DNA of 64,000 nucleotides from the NCBI GenBank assembly GCA_039026595.1, contig JBCCMA010000001.1, forward strand, positions 52,648 to 116,647, read 5' to 3'. This document shows positions 17,111 through 26,640 of the stretch, one piece after another. The notes beneath the pieces are model-generated. The model saw only the letters and a list, made by a program, of their open reading frames with translations. It searched no databases and was not told the origin of the DNA. Position 1 is the stretch's first letter, and the number at the start of each line of letters is the position of its first letter. The position numbers were made by a program, and so were the translations under genes. This DNA comes from JBCCMA01 sp039026595. Its GTDB lineage: Bacteria > Pseudomonadota > Gammaproteobacteria > Steroidobacterales > JBCCMA01.

Positions 17111-18477
17111 GTCGTGCATCGCACAAGGGCTTGAGCTGGTTTGGCATCGCGCGCCTTGGGCTGGTTCAGACTGCGCTTGGCGCGGTTGTTGTCCTCACCA
17201 CATCCACTTTTAATCGTGTGATGGTCGTGGAACTGTCGTTGGCGGCTGTTCTGCCCGGCTTGCTTGTCGCCGCCCACTACGCGATCCAGATCCTGCGCCC
17301 CCGGTTTGGTCACGGCTCGGATACAGGCGGCCGACGCACGCCGTGGATTATCGGCGGCATGATCGTTCTCGCGTTCGGCGGCACGCTGGCCGCAGTGGCG
17401 ATTGCCATTGCCGCCGATCACATTGCTGCCGGCCTTGCGTTGTCACTGATCGCTTATCTCATGATTGGTATGGGCGTCGGCGCGTGCGGCACGTCGCTGC
17501 TGGTCCTGCTCGCCGAGCGCGCCGCGCCCGAGCGACGCCCCGCTGCGGCCACCATGACGTGGGTCATGATGATTATCGGATTCATCGTGACCACGATTGT
17601 GGTCGGCGAACTGCTCGACCCGTTCTCGATGCAACGACTGGTCGCCGTGACGGCGGGGGTTGGCATGGTCGCGGTGCTGATCACTCTGCTCGCAAGCGCC
17701 GGTATCGAGTCAGGTGGTGCCGCGGTACAGCCCGCCAGCGCAGAAGCGCCACGCGGTGATTTCCGAACGGCTATACGCGAGGTTCTTAGCGAACAGCGCA
17801 CCCGACGGTTTGGGTTTTTCGTCTTTATGTCGATGCTCGCGTACAGCGCGCAGGACCTGCTCGTTGAACCGTTCGCAGGCGCCCTGTTCGGTCTGACGCC
17901 GGGCGAATCAACTCAACTGGGCGGCGTGCAACACGGCGGCGTCCTGCTTGGCATGATCCTGGTTGGCCTGATCGGATCGGCGTATGGCAAAGGTCGCGAG
18001 CGACCGCTGCGGGTGTGCATGGTCGCCGGCTGTCTCGGTTCAGCGACGATGCTGTCCCTGCTTGCGCTGGCTGCGTACAACGGTGGCGACTGGCCCTTGG
18101 TCGCCAATTTGTTCGCACTCGGACTGGCCAACGGCCTTTTTGCCGTCGCGGCGATCGGCTCGATGATGAGCATGGTCAGTGAAGGGCACGAGAACCGGGA
18201 CGGCGTCCGCATGGGCGTTTGGGGTGCCGCACAGGCCATCGCATTTGGTCTCGGCGGGGTGATCGGCACTGCGCTCGTTGACGTTGTGCAATGGCTCACC
18301 GGTTCCACGCCGACGGCCTATGGCCTTGCCTTTGTATTACAGGCCGCACTGTTTGTTGCGGCCACTCTGATTGCGGTCTCGCTCAGTCGTGATGCCGCGA
18401 CGGCCCTGTCGCGCCCTGCGTCGGTCGAGCCTTTTAATCGCGTTGCCAGTCAGGAGACAGCGCATGGACAAGTTTGA
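17107..18477 (+). CDS. PucC/BCD-family MFS protein downstream of bchG
   Basis: This 456-residue protein with about twelve helices is related to LhaA and PucC. The first helix region reads GIARLGLVQTALGAVVVLTT and is followed by STFNRVMVVELSLAAVLPG. In many phototrophic proteobacteria a gene of this type sits between bchG and bchP and is annotated bch2 or 44.5-kDa bacteriochlorophyll synthase subunit. Its job is probably pigment delivery or complex assembly. The frame is open from 17026, but the ATG at 17107 overlaps the bchG stop and matches the family start. Confidence 0.88.
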   Translation: MSRASHKGLSWFGIARLGLVQTALGAVVVLTTSTFNRVMVVELSLAAVLPGLLVAAHYAIQILRPRFGHGSDTGGRRTPWIIGGMIVLAFGGTLAAVAIAIAADHIAAGLALSLIAYLMIGMGVGACGTSLLVLLAERAAPERRPAAATMTWVMMIIGFIVTTIVVGELLDPFSMQRLVAVTAGVGMVAVLITLLASAGIESGGAAVQPASAEAPRGDFRTAIREVLSEQRTRRFGFFVFMSMLAYSAQDLLVEPFAGALFGLTPGESTQLGGVQHGGVLLGMILVGLIGSAYGKGRERPLRVCMVAGCLGSATMLSLLALAAYNGGDWPLVANLFALGLANGLFAVAAIGSMMSMVSEGHENRDGVRMGVWGAAQAIAFGLGGVIGTALVDVVQWLTGSTPTAYGLAFVLQAALFVAATLIAVSLSRDAATALSRPASVEPFNRVASQETAHGQV

Positions 18478-19666
18478 TGTAGTTGTCGTAGGCGGCGGGC
18501 CCACAGGCGCCACCGCCGCCAATGATCTGGCCACCAAAGGGCTGAATGTCCTTCTCATTGACAAGGACGGTCGGATCAAACCGTGCGGCGGGGCGATCCC
18601 ACCAAAACTGGTGCGAGAGTTTGATATCGCCGAGTCACTTCTGTGCGAGAAAGTCACCACCGCCAGAATGATTTCGCCGTCCGGTCAGGAAGTCGACATG
18701 GACATTGGCGGCTGGGTGGGCATGGTCAATCGAGACGAGTTCGATGAATGGCTGCGCCAACGGGCCGCAAAAAACGGTGCGACGCGCGTCACCGGTTATT
18801 TCCGCCGTGTGTTGCATGACATGGAAGACGAGCCCATCGTCGAATACGTCAGCGGTCGCGAGGCCGTTCGCGTTCGCACACGGGCGATCATTGGCGCCGA
18901 CGGCGCCTTGTCGATGGTGGCCAAGGACTGCATCCCGGGTGCCGAAGATGTCCCCAAGGTGTTCGCGTACCACGAGATCGTGAAAACGCCACAGGCGCCG
19001 TCCAAGGGTTACGACGGCAAGCGCTGCGACGTGTATTACCAGGGCGAATGCTCACCGGATTTTTACGGCTGGGTCTTCCCGCACGGTGACAAGATCAGCA
19101 TTGGGACCGGCACAGCAGAAAAAGGCTTTTCATTACGCAAAGCGGTTGTAAAGCTGCGCGATGCTGCGGGACTGACCAACGCCGAGGACGTCCGCGTAGA
19201 GGGCGCACCAATTCCGCTTCGCACGCTGAAAAAATGGGACAACGGTCGCGACACCGTAGTCGCCGGGGACGCCGCGGGCGCCGTGGCCCCGGCGTCGGGC
19301 GAGGGCATCTACTACGCCATGTTAAGCGGTCGGTTTGCGGCCGATGCGACCGCCGAGTTTGTGCGTACGCGCAATCCGAAAGCGCTCAAGATGGCCCGCA
19401 AACGCTTCATGCGATTACACGGACGGGTGTTCCTTATTCTCGGCATCATGCAGCGCTTCTGGTACACCACAGACAAGCGGCGCGAGCGATTTGTCAGCAT
19501 CTGCAAAGACCCGGACGTGCAGCGGCTGACCTGGGAGGCGTATATGAACAAGAAACTGGTGCGGGCCAAACCCATCGCCCACATCCGCATCTTCTTCAAA
19601 GACCTCGCCCACCTCGTGGGCCTGGCGCCCAGTCGATCGCCCGACAAACCGCAAAAACCAGCCTGA
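18464..19666 (+). CDS. bchP: Geranylgeranyl diphosphate/bacteriochlorophyll reductase
   Basis: BchP reduces the geranylgeranyl tail to phytyl. The 400-residue FAD-dependent protein starts MDKFDVVVVGGGPTGATAA (dinucleotide-binding GxGxxG-type motif), has LLIDKDGRIKPCGGAIPPK and the second FAD motif VVAGDAAGAVAPASGEGI. It contains the GWVFPHGDKISIGTG region typical of this family. The start at 18464 has SD CAGGAG at 18451 and overlaps the upstream gene by 14 bp; the frame is open back to 18371 but that part is shadow. Confidence 0.95.
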   Translation: MDKFDVVVVGGGPTGATAANDLATKGLNVLLIDKDGRIKPCGGAIPPKLVREFDIAESLLCEKVTTARMISPSGQEVDMDIGGWVGMVNRDEFDEWLRQRAAKNGATRVTGYFRRVLHDMEDEPIVEYVSGREAVRVRTRAIIGADGALSMVAKDCIPGAEDVPKVFAYHEIVKTPQAPSKGYDGKRCDVYYQGECSPDFYGWVFPHGDKISIGTGTAEKGFSLRKAVVKLRDAAGLTNAEDVRVEGAPIPLRTLKKWDNGRDTVVAGDAAGAVAPASGEGIYYAMLSGRFAADATAEFVRTRNPKALKMARKRFMRLHGRVFLILGIMQRFWYTTDKRRERFVSICKDPDVQRLTWEAYMNKKLVRAKPIAHIRIFFKDLAHLVGLAPSRSPDKPQKPA

Positions 19667-19677
19667 CGCGCACCGCC

Positions 19678-20157
19678 TTGAGTTCAACACTGCGCCGATA
19701 CTGGCCAACGGCCGCCGTTGCGCTGGTCCTGTCGCTGGGCATCGGCGGTTTGGGCGGCGCCCTGACCGATCTGGGCGACTGGTATCAGAACCTGACGCAA
19801 CCGGCATGGAAGCCGCCCGACTGGGCCTTTGGCCCCGCGTGGACGAGCATTTTCATTTTGTGTGCCGCGGCCATCAGCATCGCGTGGGTACACGCTCCGA
19901 CACAGCGCGCAAAACGGCAAATCATCATCGTGTTTGCAATCAATGCGATCCTGAACCTGCTGTGGAGCGCGTTGTTTTTTGTTTTCAAAATGCCGCTGCC
20001 CGCGCTGGTCGAGATTGTGCCGCTCTGGCTGTCGATTCTGGCGTGCACCATCGTTTGCTGGCGCATCCGGCCGCTGGCCGGCGTGTGCCTGATGCCGTAT
20101 CTGGTTTGGGTCGCGTTCGCATCGACGGTCAATTATGGTGTCGTGGTCCTGAACTGA
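19678..20157 (+). CDS. tspO: TspO/CrtK tryptophan-rich sensory protein
   Basis: TspO is a five-helix membrane protein that binds porphyrins and, in Rhodobacter, modulates photosynthesis gene expression. The segment GDWYQNLTQPAWKPPDWAFG, then PAWTSIFILCAAAISIAW, NLLWSALFFVFK and PYLVWVAFASTVNY, cover the family motifs. No ATG is suitable; the TTG at 19678 gives a 159-residue protein of the usual length, 11 bp after bchP. Start choice is uncertain because the frame is open further upstream across bchP. Confidence 0.88.
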   Translation: MSSTLRRYWPTAAVALVLSLGIGGLGGALTDLGDWYQNLTQPAWKPPDWAFGPAWTSIFILCAAAISIAWVHAPTQRAKRQIIIVFAINAILNLLWSALFFVFKMPLPALVEIVPLWLSILACTIVCWRIRPLAGVCLMPYLVWVAFASTVNYGVVVLN

Positions 20158-20170
20158 CGGCAGCCCGCGC

Positions 20171-20440
20171 GTGGACGCATTTCTTAATCCCACCACGATC
20201 GTTCTCATCGGCATCTTCATGTTCGTTGAACTGATCTTATTGACTCGCCTGTTTGCGAAGCGCAACGATCAGAACAACGTGGGCATCACAATCGGCAATG
20301 TACTGGCTGGCGTGTTTCTGATGGTGGCTGTCGCCGCCGAGATGTCCGATCAGGCGACGTGGTTTACCGGCTTGTGTCTGATCGGCGCTCTGGCAGCCCA
20401 CTGTGCCGAAGTGGTCCTGCGCATTCGGTCGTCGCGCTGA
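20171..20440 (+). CDS. Small membrane protein of unknown function (89 aa)
   Basis: No family recognised. From a GTG at 20171 it reads MDAFLNPTTIVLIGIFMFVE and has about three hydrophobic segments with a charged KRNDQNN turn. It starts 13 bp after tspO, and its stop shares one base with the next gene's ATG (TGATG), which argues that it is translated as part of the bchG-bchP unit. A photosynthesis link is inferred from position only. Confidence 0.65.
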   Translation: MDAFLNPTTIVLIGIFMFVELILLTRLFAKRNDQNNVGITIGNVLAGVFLMVAVAAEMSDQATWFTGLCLIGALAAHCAEVVLRIRSSR

Positions 20441-20883
20441 TGCGCCTTTCCGAAGTCCTTCTGCGCCTTGGCACCAGTCTGGTTGCGTGGATCTTGCTGC
20501 TGACTTATCTCATCTGGCTCGGAGTCGTCGGGCGTATCGGCTGCGGCCCGGATGGGGATGAGTTGCACAAACTCGTGCTCGGACTTGCTCCATTTGCCGT
20601 GGGCAGCGCTTTTGCACTGCGTGCTACGCAACCGCTGGACGAGGTGCATCGAATTCTCCGCTGGATCGCCGTCTTTCTCGTCATTCTGACGCCGTCCGCA
20701 CTGCATGCCATCTGGACCGTATTCGGGACGGTCTGGCTGAGCGGCGATCGGATCTGTGCCGAAGGCAGCGTGACATCATGGGAGAACGCCTGGCCAATCG
20801 TACACGGTATGGCCATTGTGGCGATCGCGGTTCTGATCAGGTCCATGTGGCAACCAAGCGCCGCCGAAACAGAGTCAGGGTAA
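20440..20883 (+). CDS. Small membrane protein of unknown function (147 aa)
   Basis: Begins MRLSEVLLRLGTSLVAWILL and carries about four hydrophobic helices, ending with a polar tail. No family recognised. The ATG overlaps the stop of the upstream gene by one base, so the two are likely co-translated, perhaps as partners in the membrane. It is the last gene of the plus-strand photosynthesis unit before mscL. The frame extends upstream to 20359 but only as a shadow of the previous gene. Confidence 0.65.
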   Translation: MRLSEVLLRLGTSLVAWILLLTYLIWLGVVGRIGCGPDGDELHKLVLGLAPFAVGSAFALRATQPLDEVHRILRWIAVFLVILTPSALHAIWTVFGTVWLSGDRICAEGSVTSWENAWPIVHGMAIVAIAVLIRSMWQPSAAETESG

Positions 20884-20905
20884 CGCACTACCACGCGCGC
20901 TAACC

Positions 20906-20935
20906 TTGCTTTCCCTGCATCGCGCTGCGTACACT
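20906..20935 (+). promoter_or_regulatory. Possible mscL promoter
   Basis: TTGCTT (20906-20911) and TACACT (20930-20935) are 18 bp apart and about 100 bp before the mscL ATG. Both boxes deviate from consensus. Confidence 0.3.
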
Positions 20936-21037
20936 CCGGCGCTTGTGCAAAGCAATAAGCCGTCTTATCACGGCAAACCTACAACACTTGCTGCTGCACC
21001 TTCTTCGAAACCAAGACACAAACTGGGGGGTTTACTC

Positions 21038-21442
21038 ATGGGAATGGCATCCGAATTCAAGGATTTCGCCATGCGCGGCAACGTCGTGGATATGGCAGTG
21101 GGCATCGTGATCGGCGGCGCGTTCGGCAAGATCGTCTCGTCGTTCGTCAAGGACGTTCTGATGCCGCCGATTGGACTGGCGCTGGGCGGCGTTGATTTCT
21201 CGCAGCTCGCCGTGACACTCAAGGAGGCCGTCGGCGAGACGGCAGCGGTCACGCTTAACTACGGCGTGTTTATCCAGACGGTCGTTGACTTCATCATCAT
21301 CGCCTTTGCCATCTTTATGGTGGTCAAAGCCATGAACTCGATGAAAAAGAAGGAAGAAGAAGCACCGGCCAAGCCGCCGGAGCCCAGCAAGGAAGAAGTT
21401 CTTCTGACCGAGATCCGCGACGCGCTGCGCACCGGAAGCTAA
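21038..21442 (+). CDS. mscL: Large-conductance mechanosensitive channel MscL
   Basis: MscL forms a homopentameric pore that opens under membrane tension and releases solutes during hypo-osmotic shock. The 134-residue protein has the N-terminal helix ASEFKDFAMRGNVVDMAVG, TM1 with IGGAFGKIVSSFV, the VLMPPIGLALGGVDFS loop, TM2 (GVFIQTVVDFIIIAFAIFM) and a charged C-terminal bundle. The ATG at 21038 has a G-rich SD (21025-21030); the frame upstream to 20906 is not part of the family. Confidence 0.96.
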   Translation: MGMASEFKDFAMRGNVVDMAVGIVIGGAFGKIVSSFVKDVLMPPIGLALGGVDFSQLAVTLKEAVGETAAVTLNYGVFIQTVVDFIIIAFAIFMVVKAMNSMKKKEEEAPAKPPEPSKEEVLLTEIRDALRTGS

Positions 21443-21464
21443 GGCCGTTCGGCCGACGACGTGG

Positions 21465-21481
21465 CCCGGGTTTCGCCCGGG
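21465..21481 (+). terminator. GC-rich hairpin after mscL
   Basis: CCCGGG (21465-21470) and CCCGGG (21476-21481) pair around the loop TTTCG, 23 bp after the mscL stop. No clear U-run follows, so it may be a weak or bidirectional terminator, also facing the gene ending at 21527. Confidence 0.4.
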
Positions 21482-21526
21482 TTACGTTATACGAACCAAG
21501 AAGCGCGATCCGAAGATCGGCGTCCT

Positions 21527-24500
21527 CTAAACACTGCGCGGCCGACCAGGTCCGGTTAACCGTTTACGCCTGACCGCGAGAAGTGCCAGCAGGCCCAGCA
21601 CGCCGGCATGGCCGGCTCCACCGCCACCGCCTCCACCGGAATTAACCGGGGGCGGCGGTGTTATGACTGGCGGTGGTGGAGCGGGCGGCATTTCGCGCTG
21701 ATCGGCGACCCCGTTGCCATTGTCGTCCTGAGTGGTGGAAAGCGCTGTGGGCAGACCCGTTATCGGATCCACCGCGTCGAGGAAACCGTCGGCGTTCGCG
21801 TCTACCGTAGCTGGATCGGTCCCAGGGGGCAGCGCCTCGACCAGATCAAAGATACCGTCGTTGTCGCTGTCGGAATCGATGTAGTCGGGTTGGCCGTCTC
21901 CATCCGAGTCGGTCGGTGTCGCGCCGTTCATGCCGTCCTGCAAGCCATCGCGGGGACTGCTGTCGACGACGGTATCAAAGCGACCGTCGTTGTTGTCATC
22001 GGTACCGGCGGGCAGGGCATTCGCGCTCGCCTCCAGAATGTCGGTCAAACCATCGTTGTCGCTATCGCCGTCACGGAAGTCGGGCACCGCATCGCCGTCG
22101 GTGTCCCGAACGGACTGGCCGTTGCCGGCCACTACGCCTTCGATTGAGTCCGTGATCCCGTCACTATCCGCGTCCAGATCCGTCAGATCAGGCAGGCCGT
22201 CTGCGTCGGTATCGATCGCCTCGGCCTCATCGCTCACACCGTTCGCATTGGTGTCGGTTGCTGACCCGTTGGCATCTGGATCAACGGCATCGTCTACGCC
22301 GTCGCCGTCGGCATCGTTGCCGCTCAAACTCGGCAGCGTTTCACCATTGGCCGCGGCTTCGATGGCATCAGGCACACCGTCGTCGTCACTGTCGGTATCA
22401 ACGAAGTCGGCGTTCCCGTCGCCATCAAAGTCGGCGGGTTCCAGCGCATCATCCACACCATTACCGTTAGTGTCATCGCCGCCGGTGGTGTCGGCATCGA
22501 GCGCATCGTCGATGCCGTCGCCGTCAACATCCCCGCCCAACGGCGGCGTGGCCGGCGCCTCGAGCAGATCGAGCACACCGTCGTTATCGCTGTCCAGATC
22601 AAGATGGTTCGCAACGCCGTCAGCATCCGCGTCAGCGGCTTCCAGCGCGTCGTCCACACCGTTGTTATTGGTGTCCTCGCCGTTGGTCTGGTCCACGTCC
22701 ACCGCATCATCGACGCCATCCGCGTCGCTGTCCGCGCCAGCCAGTGTGGGCGGGTTCGTGTTCTCCACCACGTCGAGCGTGCCGTCGTTATCTGAATCGG
22801 TGTCGACGTAATCCGCTCTGCCATCTCCGTCGGTGTCCATCGGTTGCGCGGGCGTCGAGCCCGCCTCGACGCGGTCCAGCACACGATCGTTATCACTGTC
22901 GGTGTCTTCGAAATCCGGCGTACCGTCGCCGTCGGTGTCGACCGGCAGCAACGGGTTGTCGCCCGCCTCCACGCTGTCGGGAATCCCGTCGTTATCCGAG
23001 TCGGGATCATCGATGTTCAATCGCCCGTCGCCGTCCACATCCACCGATCCTTCGATCACGTCGGGTATGCCGTCGCTATCGCTGTCCAAAGCGTCGACAA
23101 CAATCGTGACCGTCGCCGACGCGCACACATCAGGATCGGGCTCCGAGTTGCAGACCGTGTAGCCAATGGTGACCGTTGGGCGCAGCTCCGCGGCCGGCAC
23201 CAGGTAGGTCAGCTCACCGGTGTTGGCGTCGAACGTTGGAATCCCGGTGGCGGTGCCCGCGTTCGGGGCGGCGGATTGCGCCAGAGTGGTCGTGCCCTCG
23301 TTCTCCGGGTCAGAGTTCGCGAGGAAGTCATCGTTCGCGAGGACATTGAGCACGACGCTGTCGCCCGCCGCCGCGCTGACCGCATCGTCTGAAGCCGTGG
23401 CCAGCGTGACATTCGGATCAAGTCGGTCGGGTTGGCCATCGCCGTCCGCATCCGGCTCTGGGGCCACGTTGATCGTCACCGTTGAGGTGGCACACACATC
23501 CGGATCGGGCGCCGAGTTACACACGGTATAACCCAGCGTTACCGACGTATCACCTTCACCAAGAACCGGCGTGTACGTCAGCTCGCCCAATTCGGCGTTA
23601 AAGACAAACGGGCCGGCGGCGGTTCCGTTGTCCGGCGCTGCCGCCCGCACGAGCGTCGTGGTGCCTTGATTCTCCGCATTGGCATTGGCCAGGAAGTCGT
23701 CATTATCGAGAATGTTGAAGGTTGCGGTGACGCCAGGGTCGGCACTCACCGTATCGGGCGCCGCCGTTGGCGTGGCCACATTCGGATCAAGACGATCCGG
23801 ATTGCCGTCCCCGTCCATGTCAAGCTCAGGTCCGACGCTGACTGTGACGGTCGCCACAGCGCACACGTCGGGATCCGGGTCGACGTTACAGACCTCATAG
23901 CCCACCGTCACCATGGCGTTCTCTTCAGCGAGCGGCGGCGTGTAGGTCAACGTGCCGGCATCGGCATCAAACTGCGCATCGCCTATGGCATTGCCGGCAG
24001 ACATATCGCTTGCTCGATTCAATGTGGTCGTTCCGGCGTTCCGCACGTCGTCGTTTGGCAGAAAGTCGTCATTAGCGAGGACATCGATTGCAGCCGTTTG
24101 CCCAGGCGTAGCGGCCAACGTGTCATCCGCGGCGCTGCCGCCCGTATCGTCGCCGTCTGTGCTGTCCGGATTACCGTCCCCGTCGATATCGTTGACGGAG
24201 CGATAGTCCACGTCGGTTGCATCGGTATCCGTGTTCGGGAACTGGGTGAGCGGCGTGTCGATCACGCCACCCGGATCGGCGTAACTGGCGCCAATCACGG
24301 TCGCATCATCAATGCCGTCGTTGTTCGCATCCGTTCCAACAGCAACGAACCCGCCCTCATCTGAATCGGACAGGCCGTCTCCATCGCTGTCGGGATCGAT
24401 GTAATCCGGCAGAGCGTCCAACGTATCGATGGCAACCTGATTGGGCACGGCGAACGTGCCGCCGAAATCGGCCGTGGTGCCGTCGTTTGCATCAAACAGG

Positions 24501-26374
24501 TCGATGACACCATCGCCGTCGGCGTCGTCATCGCGGACATCTCCGTCACCGGCGACGTAACCGGCCGAGGTCTGCGCTTCAACAAAATCGCTGATGCTGT
24601 CGCCGTCGCTGTCCAGATCCAGAAAGTCCGCCACGTCGTCGGTGTCCGATTGTCGAGCGGGTGTTCCGTTGCCAACTCCGTGGTCGGACTCAACCATATC
24701 GGCCAAGCCGTTACCCGCGACGGCGCTGCCCGCCACGCCGGCGTCGCTGAATTCGGCGCCATCGATAACACCGTTCTGATCCGGGTCCAGTGAAGCGGCG
24801 TCCGCACCGCTCTCGACCAGATCGCTGACACCGTCGTTGTCGGCGTCCAGATCGCGGCTGTTCAGAAGTCCGTCGCGGTCCGCGTCGCCCGCCTCGAAAC
24901 TCAGAACATGCAAGATCCCATGCCCAAGCCCGAGTCCGCCATCGTCCTCCGATGAGGTAAATCGCACGGTGATCGTATCGACCGATCCGCCGAATTCGAA
25001 CGTCGCGAACGTCGCCGAGTCCTGCGCCGGGATAGGACCTGCCGTCGTTTCAACCGCGCCCGGACCCGTTACGACCATGTCAGGACCAAGGAACACCGGC
25101 GTGGCCGTCACCGCGGATCCGCCGAGCGAGGCGGATACGATCACGGCCTCAAGATCGTCGAGGTCCACAATCCGAAGTACGGGGTGTTCACCAGGCGTCG
25201 GCTGCCCGTCCCGCCCATCCAGCGTGATCGTGTATTCGACAAAGTTGTTGGCGGTATCGGACCCATCGGCCTGCCAGAAAAACACCGCTGGTGTCAGGAT
25301 GCTCTCGAAATCAAACACGCCCACATCCGGCACATTCAGGCCCCCACCGGTACGCAGATCCGTCGCCGCGCCGCTAAACGTGAGATCCGAGAACCTGACA
25401 GAGACGTGTTCATCTTCTTGATACGCCACGCCGGTGATGTCATCGCCCTGAGCCAGATCGCCGTACGTCAGGCGACCAGCGAAAATCTCTCGCGCATCGA
25501 GCAACCCGTCGTTGTCGTCATCCAGATCGGCGCCATCGAGGACACTGTCACCGTCGGTGTCGGTCGTCAGGCTGCGTGCATTCGGTCGCGCGCGGTTGCG
25601 TTGTCGTGCATCCCCACTCGGATCCGTTTGCAAGGGGCTGACGACATCACTAACGGCACCCACAACCGGCAACGCCGTCGTCGACTGATTCTGAGGGGCT
25701 GTGTTCGACATGATGCGGATGGGGATCGTGTTGGCTGATGCCGAGAAATCGGCCACGAGCGACACGTGCTCTGCAGTGCCCATTCCACCATCCCAAGTCG
25801 ACGCCTCGGACAGCCAGGTCGGCACACCCGAACCCACAGCGTTCACCGTAAACCGGTCTTCCAGCAGGACATACAGCGACGCCAGACCTTGCCCATCGAC
25901 AAAACCGCTCAGCTCTCGAGTCTGCGCGCTGTAGCCAACGTGGATCTTGAACGGGACGTCCGCCTGAACCAGAACCGAGCCACCCCGTTGCGTTCGAACA
26001 GAACCGTCCGAATCGGCGAAAGCGAGGTACACCGCACAAAAGCCGTTGCGCGGCGCCCCGACCACCAGACCCGCCACGTCCGTCTGCATGTGGCTCTCAA
26101 TGCGCACAAAGCCGACGGCCACACTGCTTGAGCTGTCGCTGGTGCAGGTGAGTGCCCCGTCAAAGGACAACGTGTCCGCATCGGTATACATGCTGTCGAG
26201 GTGTCGTGCCGATTGCGCGAACGCATCGAGCAGCGCCGTCTGACCCTTGGCATCGTACGTATGCGGTACGGCATCAGAATGGACAGCGTACTGCGCCAGC
26301 GCAGTGTTGCCGCCCACTAGCATAAGCAGAAGCGAAAACATGAAGGCAGCCGCGTGTTGATAACCTGATTTCAT
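21527..26374 (-). CDS. Very large secreted Asp-rich repeat protein with GlyGly-CTERM-like tail
   Basis: About 1615 residues. The chosen ATG at 26374 gives a signal peptide (MKSGYQHAAAFMFSLLLMLV, cut near TALAQ) with AGGA upstream; the frame is open to 26428. The N-terminal 450 residues look like two lectin- or Ig-like folds. Next come Asp-rich calcium-binding repeats of the thrombospondin type 3 kind (DTDGDGxPD, DSDNDG). Three tandem cadherin-like repeats of about 100 residues, each with a variant of VLANDDFL and VCN-PDPDVCA, lie near 23130-24130. More Asp repeats follow. The C-terminus is PPPPVNSGGGGGGGAG, a short hydrophobic helix and RRKR, like GlyGly-CTERM proteins processed by rhombosortase. 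Probably a calcium-dependent surface or adhesion protein. Confidence 0.85.
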   Translation of the reverse strand: MKSGYQHAAAFMFSLLLMLVGGNTALAQYAVHSDAVPHTYDAKGQTALLDAFAQSARHLDSMYTDADTLSFDGALTCTSDSSSSVAVGFVRIESHMQTDVAGLVVGAPRNGFCAVYLAFADSDGSVRTQRGGSVLVQADVPFKIHVGYSAQTRELSGFVDGQGLASLYVLLEDRFTVNAVGSGVPTWLSEASTWDGGMGTAEHVSLVADFSASANTIPIRIMSNTAPQNQSTTALPVVGAVSDVVSPLQTDPSGDARQRNRARPNARSLTTDTDGDSVLDGADLDDDNDGLLDAREIFAGRLTYGDLAQGDDITGVAYQEDEHVSVRFSDLTFSGAATDLRTGGGLNVPDVGVFDFESILTPAVFFWQADGSDTANNFVEYTITLDGRDGQPTPGEHPVLRIVDLDDLEAVIVSASLGGSAVTATPVFLGPDMVVTGPGAVETTAGPIPAQDSATFATFEFGGSVDTITVRFTSSEDDGGLGLGHGILHVLSFEAGDADRDGLLNSRDLDADNDGVSDLVESGADAASLDPDQNGVIDGAEFSDAGVAGSAVAGNGLADMVESDHGVGNGTPARQSDTDDVADFLDLDSDGDSISDFVEAQTSAGYVAGDGDVRDDDADGDGVIDLFDANDGTTADFGGTFAVPNQVAIDTLDALPDYIDPDSDGDGLSDSDEGGFVAVGTDANNDGIDDATVIGASYADPGGVIDTPLTQFPNTDTDATDVDYRSVNDIDGDGNPDSTDGDDTGGSAADDTLAATPGQTAAIDVLANDDFLPNDDVRNAGTTTLNRASDMSAGNAIGDAQFDADAGTLTYTPPLAEENAMVTVGYEVCNVDPDPDVCAVATVTVSVGPELDMDGDGNPDRLDPNVATPTAAPDTVSADPGVTATFNILDNDDFLANANAENQGTTTLVRAAAPDNGTAAGPFVFNAELGELTYTPVLGEGDTSVTLGYTVCNSAPDPDVCATSTVTINVAPEPDADGDGQPDRLDPNVTLATASDDAVSAAAGDSVVLNVLANDDFLANSDPENEGTTTLAQSAAPNAGTATGIPTFDANTGELTYLVPAAELRPTVTIGYTVCNSEPDPDVCASATVTIVVDALDSDSDGIPDVIEGSVDVDGDGRLNIDDPDSDNDGIPDSVEAGDNPLLPVDTDGDGTPDFEDTDSDNDRVLDRVEAGSTPAQPMDTDGDGRADYVDTDSDNDGTLDVVENTNPPTLAGADSDADGVDDAVDVDQTNGEDTNNNGVDDALEAADADADGVANHLDLDSDNDGVLDLLEAPATPPLGGDVDGDGIDDALDADTTGGDDTNGNGVDDALEPADFDGDGNADFVDTDSDDDGVPDAIEAAANGETLPSLSGNDADGDGVDDAVDPDANGSATDTNANGVSDEAEAIDTDADGLPDLTDLDADSDGITDSIEGVVAGNGQSVRDTDGDAVPDFRDGDSDNDGLTDILEASANALPAGTDDNNDGRFDTVVDSSPRDGLQDGMNGATPTDSDGDGQPDYIDSDSDNDGIFDLVEALPPGTDPATVDANADGFLDAVDPITGLPTALSTTQDDNGNGVADQREMPPAPPPPVITPPPPVNSGGGGGGGAGHAGVLGLLALLAVRRKRLTGPGRPRSV
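23130..24130 (-). repeat. Three tandem cadherin-like repeats within the large secreted protein
   Basis: Three copies of about 95-105 codons, each with a variant of VLANDDFL, then GTTTL, LTY-P, VT-GY-VCN, PDPDVCA and ending D-DGDG-PD-LDPNV. Boundaries are approximate. Confidence 0.75.
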
Positions 26375-26640
26375 CGACGTGATCCTGATGTGGATGGAAA
26401 CTCGATGCGCGGACGCATGAGTGGACATAACGCCGAGTTTGATCGGGAGCGCGAATCAAAAAAGTGATCGGCGTCTCAAGACGGCCAACGCGCCAATTGT
26501 CAATTCAGGTTACAGGGCGCTAAGCCCCTGTCCTTACGGGGTATTCCCGGCATCAACGATGACGCGTTCAGAGTCAACGAAAAAGGAATCGGGCGACGAA
26601 CTGGCCCACAAAGAGGTGTCAAGATAGACAGTGATAACCG
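26375..26640. other. Intergenic region between the large repeat protein and the SpoIID-domain gene
   Basis: It should hold the promoter of the minus-strand gene starting at 26374 and the end of the minus-strand trio. I see no convincing promoter. A weak CCCC/GGGG pairing (26525-26541) is the only hairpin. Confidence 0.4.

Noticed and set aside
21930..22811. Several long plus-strand frames over the repeat protein
   Set aside because: They mirror the Asp-rich codon repeats of the real minus-strand gene and are Ser-rich low-complexity.
26498..26514. TGT-N11-ACA near the large repeat protein
   Set aside because: Spacing is one base short of the PpsR consensus and it is far from any photosynthesis gene.
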